From JAUILA01 sp050289805 (GTDB lineage: Bacteria > Bacteroidota > Bacteroidia > Cytophagales > Cyclobacteriaceae): DNA of 64,000 bases. The DNA lies in assembly GCA_050289805.1 (NCBI GenBank), contig JBNKGL010000005.1, positions 145,253-209,252 of the forward strand. Reading direction: 5' to 3'. The translations under genes were made by a program, and so were the position numbers. Below, in pieces: positions 32,309 to 39,893 of the stretch. Under the pieces are notes generated by a model, which searched no databases, was not told where the DNA came from, and saw nothing but the letters and a program-made list of their open reading frames with translations. The number at the start of each line of letters is the position of its first letter. The stretch's first letter is position 1.

Positions 32309-32443
32309 AATTAGAGGCTTTTGTAGATATAAAACCGTCTAATCACCGGAATTCCTACCCTGGTAAACATTTGAAAAGCATAATTTCATTGAACTGTCGA
32401 TAGATGGAAGATTGTGATGTTGAAATAGCATTATTCACCCTTC

Positions 32444-32459
32444 AGTAACTTTTGTTTCA
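32444..32459. promoter_or_regulatory. Operator B (imperfect): AGTAAC-N4-GTTTCA before the cyclase gene
   Basis: One half site is perfect (GTAAC), the other has one mismatch (GTTTC). The centre is 29.5 bases before a -7-like CAACTTTG (32481-32488), the same spacing as the perfect sites, and the cyclase ATG follows at 32493. Confidence 0.6.
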
Positions 32460-32492
32460 TTCCCGGGGCGAAGGAAGGTTCAACTTTGCAGT

Positions 32493-33545
32493 ATGATTGG
32501 AAAAATGAATAGCGGCCATATATGGCGCTCGGGGACTCTTTCAGCCCTTATCTTATTAGGAGGATGGATGCTTTTTGGAATTTTGGCTTTTTTAATTCGC
32601 TATTCGGGAAGTCTCATCCATTCGGAATATGTTCATTTCACATTTTGGGAATATCTCCTTCCGCCAATTCTCGTGGGCGGGCCCCTGGCATTCGCTGATA
32701 CCCAAATTCTTCGGCCGAGGCTCAAACGTCATTCTTTTGCACCCGCCCTCGGCATTCGCCTTATACTTTTTATTGGCGGGATAATTTTTACCTATGGTGT
32801 TACAGGATCCCTCGTTCACGGATATGCGGGAAATGAACTCCGGATATATGTGATCCATTTTGTATTGCTCTGGGGTATGGGTTCCGTCATTCTTCTGGCA
32901 GTTCGAAATCTTGCCGAGCACTTCGACCGTCACCAATTATTCAAATGGCTTACGGGAGAATATCATCGCCCGGTTGTTGAGGAACGTATTTTTCTTTTTA
33001 TCGATATGAATGACAGTACATCCATCGCCGAGAAATTAGGGAATGAAGCTTATTTTTCTTTTTTATCAGATTATTTCTACCTGACCGCAGAGGTTATTGA
33101 ACAGCATCAGGGTGAAATTTATCAACATGTGGGTGATGAGATTATTGTGACCTGGCCCTTGAAGAAAGGTATTCGTAATGAGAATGCCTATAAATTGTTT
33201 TTTGCCCTTGAACGGACATTGAAAGTCCGCAGGGAGAACTTTATCAGAAATTATGGGATATTCCCTGAGATCAAGGGCAGCCTCCATGCCGGCGCTGTAA
33301 CCAAGGGAGAAATCAGGGGAAAGCGCCGTGAATTTATTTTTACAGGGGATGTTCTCAATAGCGCTGCCAGGATGCACGGAGTATGTAAGGAGAATGATGC
33401 ACGGCTTACAGTGTCTGGTGATATGCTTGAAAAGAGCTATATTTCTTCTAAATTCAATATCCGGTCACTGGGCCCGATACTGTTTCGTGGAAAAGAAAAG
33501 CCGGTGGATGTATTCGCCGTTGAGATCGCAGACCAACTTGTGTAA
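32493..33545 (+). CDS. Membrane class III adenylate/guanylate cyclase
   Basis: The N-terminal half has four hydrophobic segments (ALILLGGWMLFGILAFLI, the YLLPPILVGGPLAF region, LILFIGGIIFTYGVTG, YVIHFVLLWGMGSVILLA). The C-terminal half (about residues 160-345) is a class III cyclase domain with the two metal aspartates in FLFIDMNDST and HVGDEIIVTW, and the transition-state Asn and Arg in VLNSAARMHG. It probably makes a cyclic nucleotide, though ATP or GTP preference is not clear. The imperfect operator B precedes it, and operator C overlaps its stop codon. An alternative ATG lies 4 codons in. Confidence 0.88.
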   Translation: MIGKMNSGHIWRSGTLSALILLGGWMLFGILAFLIRYSGSLIHSEYVHFTFWEYLLPPILVGGPLAFADTQILRPRLKRHSFAPALGIRLILFIGGIIFTYGVTGSLVHGYAGNELRIYVIHFVLLWGMGSVILLAVRNLAEHFDRHQLFKWLTGEYHRPVVEERIFLFIDMNDSTSIAEKLGNEAYFSFLSDYFYLTAEVIEQHQGEIYQHVGDEIIVTWPLKKGIRNENAYKLFFALERTLKVRRENFIRNYGIFPEIKGSLHAGAVTKGEIRGKRREFIFTGDVLNSAARMHGVCKENDARLTVSGDMLEKSYISSKFNIRSLGPILFRGKEKPVDVFAVEIADQLV

Positions 33546-33556
33546 CATTTGTTACG
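33541..33556. promoter_or_regulatory. Operator C: TGTAAC-N4-GTTACG before the YeeE/YedE gene
   Basis: The palindrome overlaps the stop codon of the cyclase gene. Its centre lies 28.5 bases before a consensus -7 element TAATTTTG (33577-33584), consistent with a class II activator near -41.5. The YeeE start is at 33608. Confidence 0.78.
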
Positions 33557-33607
33557 GTGGGCGGCAAGCCATTTAGTAATTTTGCATGGATTTAAATACT
33601 CTAAATA

Positions 33608-34183
33608 ATGAATGATATAATTTCGTTTATCAGTCAGCCCTGGCCCTGGTATGTCGCAGGACCACTCATAGCTGTGATAATGTTCATCCTGATCTACTTC
33701 GGGAATAATTTTGGTGTCAGTAATAATTTCAGAACCATCTGCGCAATGACAGGAGCAGGGAAAAGCTGCGACTTTTTTCAGTTTGACTGGAAAAGTCAGG
33801 TTTGGAACCTTGTTTTTGTCCTGGGAACGGTAATTGGCGGATTTATCGCGCATGAGTTCCTGATGCCCGACACAGCCGTTCATATAAGTGAGGCCACAAA
33901 AATGGATTTGGCACAATATGGAATGGTAAATGCAGGTGAAGACTTTATACCTACAGAAATATTTAACTGGGAATCTTTATTGAGTCTCAGGGGATTTATC
34001 ATGATTGTGGTAGGTGGTTTCCTCATTGGGTTCGGAACCCGGTATGCAGGAGGATGTACATCCGGTCATGCCATTAGCGGGCTGAGCGACTTGCAGCTTC
34101 CCTCGTTAATCGCGGTCATTGGCTTCTTTATTGGAGGTTTATTTATGACCTATGTTTTACTGCCCTTTATCCTAACCCTTTAA
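33608..34183 (+). CDS. YeeE/YedE family sulfur transporter subunit (first half)
   Basis: YeeE/YedE proteins import thiosulfate or related sulfur species through a chain of cysteine contacts. This 191-aa protein has an N-terminal transmembrane helix, a second at LVFVLGTVIGGFIAHEFL, and the family core GGFLIGFGTRYAGGCTSGHAISG with its conserved Cys, ending in two helices. CAMTGAGKSCDFF near the start carries two more Cys. It is half the length of fused YeeE proteins; the next gene encodes the other half. Confidence 0.9.
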   Translation: MNDIISFISQPWPWYVAGPLIAVIMFILIYFGNNFGVSNNFRTICAMTGAGKSCDFFQFDWKSQVWNLVFVLGTVIGGFIAHEFLMPDTAVHISEATKMDLAQYGMVNAGEDFIPTEIFNWESLLSLRGFIMIVVGGFLIGFGTRYAGGCTSGHAISGLSDLQLPSLIAVIGFFIGGLFMTYVLLPFILTL

Positions 34184-34192
34184 CCGATAGTC

Positions 34193-34606
34193 ATGAAATA
34201 CTTAAAATATATATTTGTTGGAATTGTGTTTGGAATCACACTCACCAAGGCCGAAGTTATTTCCTGGTACAGGATCTATGAAATGTTCAAATTTCAGTCA
34301 TTTCATATGTATGGCGTTATCGGATCAGCAGTAGTAGTGGGGATTATCCTCATACAATTACTGAAGCGAAGCCATATGAAATCCCTGTATGGTGAAGAAA
34401 TAGTAATCAATCCGAAGCAAATGAGTATTCCGCGATACCTGATTGGCGGAACTATATTTGGTTTGGGCTGGGCTATGACCGGAGCTTGTCCCGGACCGAT
34501 GTTCATCCTGTTGGGGAATGGATTTCTCGTCATCATCGCGGCTATAGTTTCCGCTATTTTCGGAACTTACGTATATGGATTACTGAGAAGCAGACTACCT
34601 CATTAA
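34193..34606 (+). CDS. YeeE/YedE-related DUF6691 family subunit (second half)
   Basis: The 137-aa membrane protein has four helices and the cysteine motif GLGWAMTGACPGPMFILLGNG, the counterpart of the CTSGH motif in the preceding protein. The two-gene arrangement, with a 9-base gap, is the split form of YeeE/YedE transporters common in persulfide oxidation clusters. The transcript ends at the terminator at 34644-34680. Confidence 0.9.
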   Translation: MKYLKYIFVGIVFGITLTKAEVISWYRIYEMFKFQSFHMYGVIGSAVVVGIILIQLLKRSHMKSLYGEEIVINPKQMSIPRYLIGGTIFGLGWAMTGACPGPMFILLGNGFLVIIAAIVSAIFGTYVYGLLRSRLPH

Positions 34607-34643
34607 AATATGATACAGGTCAGTTTTTGACCTGCTGAATGTC

Positions 34644-34680
34644 AAAAAAGAGTGTAACAATCGTTACGCTCTTTTTTTTT
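34644..34680 (+). terminator. Terminator after the YeeE pair, containing operator D
   Basis: A 15-bp stem (34644-34658 with 34663-34677, one G-T wobble, loop AATC) ends in nine T residues. The upper stem and loop are the operator palindrome TGTAAC-AATC-GTTACG, so the same bases serve as terminator in RNA and probable regulator site in DNA. Confidence 0.85.
34653..34668. promoter_or_regulatory. Operator D: TGTAAC-N4-GTTACG before the first MBL-rhodanese gene
   Basis: A palindrome with perfect GTAAC-N4-GTTAC core. Its centre is 30.5 bases before TACTTTGA (34691-34698), a recognisable though imperfect -7 element, and 74 bases before the ATG at 34734. It lies inside the terminator of the upstream operon. 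Confidence 0.72.
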
Positions 34681-34733
34681 AGAAATATTGTACTTTGATT
34701 TCAATATTCAGAAACTGTAAATAATTGAAAATC

Positions 34734-36140
34734 ATGAAAGTAGAACAGATTTATACCGGGTGTCTTGCCGAAGCGGCATATTATATAGAGTCTAACGGCG
34801 AGGCAGCTATTGTTGATCCTTTACGGGAAGTTTCTCCCTACATTGAAATGGCTGAAGAGCGCGGCGCAAAGATAAAATATGTGCTTGAAACGCATTTCCA
34901 TGCAGATTTTGTATCAGGTCACCTGGACCTGGCTAAGAAGACAGGTGCTGAGATCGTATTCGGGCCCAATGCCAATCCGAATTACGAAGCCCATATTGCC
35001 AAAGACGGAGAAATATTACCGCTGGGGGATGTTCAGATAAAGGTATTGCATACGCCTGGTCATACGATGGAGTCCACTACATATCTCCTGATAGATGAAC
35101 AGGGAAATGATCATGCAATATTCACCGGGGATACTTTGTTCATAGGTGATGTTGGCCGTCCGGATCTTGCGATTAAAACTGATCTGACAAGGGAAGATTT
35201 AGCTTCACATTTATACGATTCGCTGCGTGAAAAGATTATGCCATTGTCGGATAAAGTTATCGTTTATCCGGGCCATGGTGCCGGGTCTGCATGCGGCAAA
35301 AACATGAGCAAGGAAACATTTGATACCCTTGGCCATCAGAAGCTCACCAATTACGCACTTCGGAAGGACATGAGCCGGGAAGAATTTATTAAGGAAGTGA
35401 CTGAAAACCTGGTCGAACCGCCTCAGTACTTCCCGAAAAATGCCGTGATGAATAAAATGGGTTACGAAAGTTTTGATGAAATTCTGAACCAGGGAAATAC
35501 ACCGCTTTCAGCGAGGGAATTTGAAACAGTCGCAAACTCCATGGGGGCACTTGTTTTGGATACCAGGGACAAGGATGAATTTGCCAGGGAGCATATTCCC
35601 GGATCAATCTTTATCGGTATCGACGATAATTTTGCTCCGTGGGTAGGTGCACTGATCACTGATCTTCAGCAGGCGATTGTTTTTATCGCAGAGGAAGGCC
35701 GCGAAGAAGAAGTGGTTACACGTTTATCACGTGTAGGCTATGACAATACGCTCGGATACCTTAAAGGCGGGATGAAGGAATGGAAAAATGCAGGTCATGA
35801 TGTTGATAGTATTGAACAGGTAACGGCATTTGAATTTGCCAAGGGTTACAAATCGGATTACGTTGTGCTGGACGTTCGCAAGGAAAGCGAATATGAATCA
35901 CAGCATGTGGAAGGAACTGTAAACTTTCCGCTTGATTTTATAAACCGTAATATGGCAGAGCTCGACCGTGATAAGGGATATTACCTACACTGCCAGGGAG
36001 GTTACAGGTCTATGATCACTGCGTCGATACTTCGTTCACGCGGATTCGAAAAGATCATTAACATTAAGGGTGGATTTAATGCGTTAAAGGAAACTGATTT
36101 GGAACTTACCGAATTCCATGAGCCGTTAACGATGTTGTAA
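34734..36140 (+). CDS. Persulfide dioxygenase-type MBL-fold protein with two rhodanese domains
   Basis: The N-terminal domain (about 1-245) is an ETHE1-like metallo-beta-lactamase fold with ETHFHADFVSGH, HTPGHTMEST, FTGDTLFIGDVGRPDL and YPGHGAGSACG. Two rhodanese domains follow: one with LVLDTRDKDEFAREHIPGS but no active Cys (VFIAEEGREEE in its place), and one with VVLDVRKESEYESQHVEG and the active Cys in YLHCQGGYRS. It likely oxidises glutathione- or thiol-persulfides made by Sqr to sulfite and handles sulfane sulfur. The ATG at 34734 is chosen over a TTG three codons before. A terminator follows. Confidence 0.92.
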   Translation: MKVEQIYTGCLAEAAYYIESNGEAAIVDPLREVSPYIEMAEERGAKIKYVLETHFHADFVSGHLDLAKKTGAEIVFGPNANPNYEAHIAKDGEILPLGDVQIKVLHTPGHTMESTTYLLIDEQGNDHAIFTGDTLFIGDVGRPDLAIKTDLTREDLASHLYDSLREKIMPLSDKVIVYPGHGAGSACGKNMSKETFDTLGHQKLTNYALRKDMSREEFIKEVTENLVEPPQYFPKNAVMNKMGYESFDEILNQGNTPLSAREFETVANSMGALVLDTRDKDEFAREHIPGSIFIGIDDNFAPWVGALITDLQQAIVFIAEEGREEEVVTRLSRVGYDNTLGYLKGGMKEWKNAGHDVDSIEQVTAFEFAKGYKSDYVVLDVRKESEYESQHVEGTVNFPLDFINRNMAELDRDKGYYLHCQGGYRSMITASILRSRGFEKIINIKGGFNALKETDLELTEFHEPLTML

Positions 36141-36163
36141 ACTCAAAATAACCTTTATAAAAT

Positions 36164-36191
36164 AAAGCCCCGGTATTCCCGGGGCTTTTGT
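36164..36191 (+). terminator. Intrinsic terminator after the first MBL-rhodanese gene
   Basis: AAAGCCCCGG (36164-36173) pairs with CCGGGGCTTT (36179-36188), loop TATTC, followed by T residues. Operator E begins 7 bases later. Confidence 0.88.
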
Positions 36192-36197
36192 ATTTTG

Positions 36198-36213
36198 TGT
36201 AACAATTGTTACG
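36198..36213. promoter_or_regulatory. Operator E: TGTAAC-N4-GTTACG before the TauE/SafE gene
   Basis: Perfect GTAAC-AATT-GTTAC core (self-complementary throughout). The centre lies 29.5 bases before TACCTTTG (36235-36242), an exact -7 consensus; the TauE ATG is at 36264. Confidence 0.78.
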
Positions 36214-36263
36214 AGGGGTGCTGGTGCATGAGACTACCTTTGTCAAAAAATTAGTTAAGAAAA

Positions 36264-37076
36264 ATGACAACATTAGAAATAATCGGATTTCTCGGAGCAG
36301 CAGTAATTGGCTTAAGCCTGGGTCTTATCGGGGGTGGGGGATCTATATTAACCGTTCCGGTTTTAGTCTATCTTCTTGCTGTGGAACCAGTCCTCGCAAC
36401 GGCTTATTCACTGTTTATCGTTGGACTATCTTCATTGATCGGAGGAATCAATTATGCACGTAAAGGCCTCGTGGATTTCAAAACAGGAATTGTTTTTACG
36501 ATCCCGGCTTTTATTGCGGTTTATTCTACACGAATGTGGATAGTGCCGGCACTACCGGATACCTGGTTTAATATCGGAAATCTTGTTGTTACAAAGGATG
36601 TGGGAATATTATTGCTGTTTGCACTCCTTATGATCTTTGCGAGTTACTCGATGATCAAAGACAAGAAAAAGTCGACAGAAACGGAAGATGAGAACCAAAA
36701 GCCCAAGTTTAATTATCCCATGATCCTTGTAGAGGGCGCTGTAGTGGGAGTGTTGACCGGACTTGTAGGAGCCGGTGGTGGTTTCCTGATCATACCGGCA
36801 TTGGTATTGTTTGCCAAACTGCCCATGAAAATGGCGGTAGGAACCTCGTTGCTGATCATTGCAGCAAAGTCACTGATTGGCTTTATTGGTGATATTCAGG
36901 CCGACCAGCCTATTGACTGGACGTTCCTTTTGATTTTTTCTGCTATATCAATTGTAGGTATATTTGCAGGTTCTTATTTATCAAACTTTATCGACGGAAA
37001 TAAACTTAAAAAAGGATTTGGATGGTTTGTATTGGTCATGGGGTCGTTCATGATCATCAAAGAGCTGTTTTTATAA
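36264..37076 (+). CDS. TauE/SafE family sulfite or sulfoacetate exporter
   Basis: This 270-aa membrane protein has two repeats of four helices, each beginning with the family's glycine-rich helix: GLSLGLIGGGGSILTVPVLVYLL-type residues near the N-terminus and VVGVLTGLVGAGGGFLIIPALVLF-type residues after a charged cytoplasmic loop (KDKKKSTETEDENQK). TauE/SafE members export sulfite-like anions; here the expected cargo is sulfite released by the persulfide dioxygenases. It has its own operator and promoter, independent of the neighbours. Confidence 0.9.
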   Translation: MTTLEIIGFLGAAVIGLSLGLIGGGGSILTVPVLVYLLAVEPVLATAYSLFIVGLSSLIGGINYARKGLVDFKTGIVFTIPAFIAVYSTRMWIVPALPDTWFNIGNLVVTKDVGILLLFALLMIFASYSMIKDKKKSTETEDENQKPKFNYPMILVEGAVVGVLTGLVGAGGGFLIIPALVLFAKLPMKMAVGTSLLIIAAKSLIGFIGDIQADQPIDWTFLLIFSAISIVGIFAGSYLSNFIDGNKLKKGFGWFVLVMGSFMIIKELFL

Positions 37077-37092
37077 TGTAACAAAGGTTACA
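37077..37092. promoter_or_regulatory. Operator F: TGTAAC-N4-GTTACA before the second MBL-rhodanese gene
   Basis: Perfect core directly after the TauE stop codon. The centre is 29.5 bases before TATCATTG (37114-37121), a one-mismatch -7 element; the next ATG is at 37145. Confidence 0.75.
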
Positions 37093-37144
37093 AACTCTCC
37101 AAATTTGGAAACGTATCATTGAACAGAATACATAATTTATTGAA

Positions 37145-38488
37145 ATGAAAATAGAACAAATATATGATAAGTCGCTTGCCCATGGTTCCTATGCCATTGA
37201 AAGCGCAGGAAAAGTAGCACTGGTAGATCCGGGACGGGATATAACCCCATATGTAGATTTTGCCAATAATAACAATGCAAAAATTGTGGCAGTATTTGAG
37301 ACGCACCCTCATGCTGATTTCGCCAGCAGCCACATCGAGTTTAAAGAAAAATTTGGCGCCGAAATTTATGTGAACCCAAAAGTTGGTGTATCCTACGAAT
37401 ACACCCCGATGGAGCACAATGATGAGGTGAAGATTGGTGACGTGATATTCAAGGCGTTGTTTACTCCCGGTCATTCACCTGACCATAACAGTTACCTGTT
37501 ACTGGATAAAAACGGAAATGAGAAAGCGGTATTTACAGGGGACAGTTTGTTTGTAGGAGATGTTGGACGTCCGGATTTGAGAGAAGGAGTGGGAAATATT
37601 CAGGTTAGCAAGAAGGAGCTGGCCGGAATGATGTACCGGACAATCCATGATGTATTTGCAGAGCTTGAGGATGACGTACTGGTGTACCCGGCACATGGAG
37701 CCGGATCATTGTGTGGAAAGAATATGAGTGATGATTTATTCAGTACTATCGGACGCGAGAAAGAAACCAACTGGGCTTTCCAGTTAAAGGATGAGCCTAC
37801 GTTCGTTGAATCGTACCTGGAAGGACAGTCGTTCATCCCCAAATATTTTCCGTTTGATGTTGACCTGAACCGCAAAGGTGCAGAGCCAATGGAAGCAGCA
37901 GTGGAACGTGTTCCCCGACTGAAAAGTACAGATGAATTGGAAAAAGAGGTCATTATCATTGATACCCGTCCGCAGGAGGATTTCAAGAAATCCCATGTGG
38001 CAGGATCACTCAATATAATGAGTAAAGACGGTGATAAGTTCGAGACCTGGTTGGGCGCAATAGTTGATCCGGGTGAAATGTTCTACCTGGTTTCCGCTGA
38101 TAAGGAATCCCTGGAGCGTGATATTCGCAGGGCAGCTAAAATTGGTTATGAGAACCATATCAAGGGGGCAGTGATATTCGATCATGGTAACAGCTCCACG
38201 GATATGCTGGATGTTGATGATTTCACATCGAATCCTGACAACTATACCATCATCGATATCCGGAACCGAACTGAAGTGGAAGGCGGAAAGGTATTTGATT
38301 CCGCGATTAACATTCCGTTGCCGGAACTTCGTGAACGTTCGTCCGAAGTGCCGGCCGGTAAGCCGGTCGTGGTACATTGTGCCGGAGGTTACAGGTCTGC
38401 TGCAGGATCAAGCATCCTGGAGAAGAATATTAAAGGAGTGAAGATCTATGATCTTAGTGAAGCGGTAAAAACGTTTCAGGAAGCGTAG
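37145..38488 (+). CDS. Second persulfide dioxygenase-type MBL-fold protein with rhodanese domains
   Basis: This paralogue of the 34734 gene (447 aa) has ETHPHADFASSH, FTPGHSPDHNSY, FTGDSLFVGDVGRPDL and YPAHGAGSLCG in the MBL domain. Behind it are an inactive rhodanese domain (IIDTRPQEDFKKSHVAGS, no Cys) and an active one with Cys in VVHCAGGYRSAAGS. The second residue of the metal motif differs between the two copies (HFHAD versus HPHAD), and the C-terminal halves are quite divergent, so they may act on different persulfide carriers. It is the last gene of the sulfur island, followed by a strong terminator. Confidence 0.91.
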   Translation: MKIEQIYDKSLAHGSYAIESAGKVALVDPGRDITPYVDFANNNNAKIVAVFETHPHADFASSHIEFKEKFGAEIYVNPKVGVSYEYTPMEHNDEVKIGDVIFKALFTPGHSPDHNSYLLLDKNGNEKAVFTGDSLFVGDVGRPDLREGVGNIQVSKKELAGMMYRTIHDVFAELEDDVLVYPAHGAGSLCGKNMSDDLFSTIGREKETNWAFQLKDEPTFVESYLEGQSFIPKYFPFDVDLNRKGAEPMEAAVERVPRLKSTDELEKEVIIIDTRPQEDFKKSHVAGSLNIMSKDGDKFETWLGAIVDPGEMFYLVSADKESLERDIRRAAKIGYENHIKGAVIFDHGNSSTDMLDVDDFTSNPDNYTIIDIRNRTEVEGGKVFDSAINIPLPELRERSSEVPAGKPVVVHCAGGYRSAAGSSILEKNIKGVKIYDLSEAVKTFQEA

Positions 38489-38510
38489 TTTTTTTGGTGT
38501 TTTGGTTATG

Positions 38511-38543
38511 AAAAAGCGGGAAGATTTCTTCCCGCTTTTTTTA
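38511..38543 (+). terminator. Intrinsic terminator closing the sulfur island
   Basis: AAAAAGCGGGAAG (38511-38523) pairs perfectly with CTTCCCGCTTTTT (38528-38540), loop ATTT, with further T residues. Confidence 0.93.
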
Positions 38544-38600
38544 TGACTGATAATTATGAATCCCTTCATTCCGACGGGGTTCTATGATTGTGTAATTAAT

Positions 38601-38963
38601 TTAATTACTGGGAGGTACTATTAACTTGGCCATGACAAATCCGTTGGAGTTTATTACAGACCACGTAGTTTCACTGTATCTGGTAACTGTCGCTCCCTTT
38701 TCTGGAATGTCACAATGTCCTTCCGGTAACTGGAATGTAATGGTAAAATTTCTAAAGCCATTCGTAACCAACATTGCACGGGCAGATGTGGAGGGTACTA
38801 TCGGGGCATCGCAGTTATCCGCGACCCATCCGAATACCGCACCATCGATAATGGTCACTATTTGGCCATTTCCGTTGTTATTTTCAGCAACGGTAAAAGA
38901 ACTGAATGAAAATGCGCCAATCATAATTGCGCAAAGGGTTAAACTTTTAATAAAATGCTTCAT
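38601..38963 (-). CDS. Small exported protein of unknown function
   Basis: The ATG at 38961-38963 opens a signal peptide (MKHFIKSLTLCAIMIGAFSF, cleavage near FTVA). The longer frame upstream has no signal and is AT-rich. The mature protein of about 95 aa is beta-rich, with two Cys (DNCDAP and GHCDIP) that could form a disulfide, and repeated Asn-Gly. I recognise no family. The flanking regions (38964-39193 in particular) are unusually AT-rich and hold no other gene. Confidence 0.7.
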   Translation of the reverse strand: MKHFIKSLTLCAIMIGAFSFSSFTVAENNNGNGQIVTIIDGAVFGWVADNCDAPIVPSTSARAMLVTNGFRNFTITFQLPEGHCDIPEKGATVTRYSETTWSVINSNGFVMAKLIVPPSN

Positions 38964-39193
38964 TTTGGTTAGGTTAAGGTGAGTATCATTTTGTATAATA
39001 TATAGAAATATTTTCATCAATCATAGTTTTATAGTTTAAATTAGTTTTATTACAAAAAATAATTTAATATATTTATGATCTAATATTCACCAGATTTCAA
39101 GTCATTTACTGTATCAATTCATAGAGGATTATTACCTCAATAATTTGAAAGATTTGTAGATTCTTTGGGGTGTATCAGCAGGTAAGGATTACT

Positions 39194-39889
39194 TTATGTA
39201 TTATCTTTCTTTTGAAGAATGCGTTGAATATCCTTTATATGGCCATATGCGATCATCACGTCACCGGATATCAGCTTAGTATCGGAACGAGCAATGCCAA
39301 TATCCTGCTCTGGGTGATGTTTCATCCAAAACATATTTGAATCTTCAACACTTTTGAAAGTAGTTAAAACCAGTACGTTATATTTCTTTATTAATTCGGA
39401 TTCCACAACGGTCTGGCCATCCAGCCAATCAGGTATTATCACTTCCATGATGTAATATTCTCCATATATGGGCAGATAACCCATAACCCCCTCAATATTC
39501 AGTCGCATGGATAGGCGGTCTGCCGCATCTTCCTCGGGATAGACGATCTCTTCAATCCCCATCGCTTTCATGACGGTTGCCTGAACGGGGGAAACTGATC
39601 TGCTGATAATGCGTTTTTTGAATTTCTGTTTAATAACGGCCGTAGCCATGATGGAGGCCCCTTCATCTTCACCTATGGCGATGATCACGACATCTGATTC
39701 CTTAAGCGGGAGATTGCCAATGGCGTTTATATCCGTGGCGTCCAGGTTCATACAGAAAGTGAGGTGATCCTTCATGGCATTTACCTTGTTCATGTCTATA
39801 TCTGCTCCAATCACTTCATGCCCTAATTCCACAAGTTTGATTGAAAGGGAGGATCCAAAATTTCCGAGGCCTATAATGATAAATTTCAT
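39194..39889 (-). CDS. ktrA: KtrA-type potassium uptake regulatory subunit (RCK protein)
   Basis: This cytosolic ring-forming subunit (231 aa) gates the KtrB channel in response to nucleotides. The RCK_N Rossmann domain shows IIIGLGNFGSSLSIKL and the acidic EVIGADID at the end of strand two, with AIGEDEGAS further on. An RCK_C domain covers about residues 145-225. It follows ktrB by 4 bases. Confidence 0.92.
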   Translation of the reverse strand: MKFIIIGLGNFGSSLSIKLVELGHEVIGADIDMNKVNAMKDHLTFCMNLDATDINAIGNLPLKESDVVIIAIGEDEGASIMATAVIKQKFKKRIISRSVSPVQATVMKAMGIEEIVYPEEDAADRLSMRLNIEGVMGYLPIYGEYYIMEVIIPDWLDGQTVVESELIKKYNVLVLTTFKSVEDSNMFWMKHHPEQDIGIARSDTKLISGDVMIAYGHIKDIQRILQKKDNT

Positions 39890-39893
39890 AGCG

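Noticed and set aside
32362..32377. GGTAAACATTTGAAAA before the OB-fold gene, as a degenerate operator for the five-gene cluster.
   Set aside because: Too many mismatches in both half sites, and no -7 element at the typical spacing.
38592..38608. Palindrome GTAATTAATTTAATTAC near the end of the small exported protein gene, as a seventh operator.
   Set aside because: The core lacks the GTAAC-N4-GTTAC pattern, is almost all A/T, overlaps a stop codon in an AT-rich region and has no promoter at the fixed spacing.
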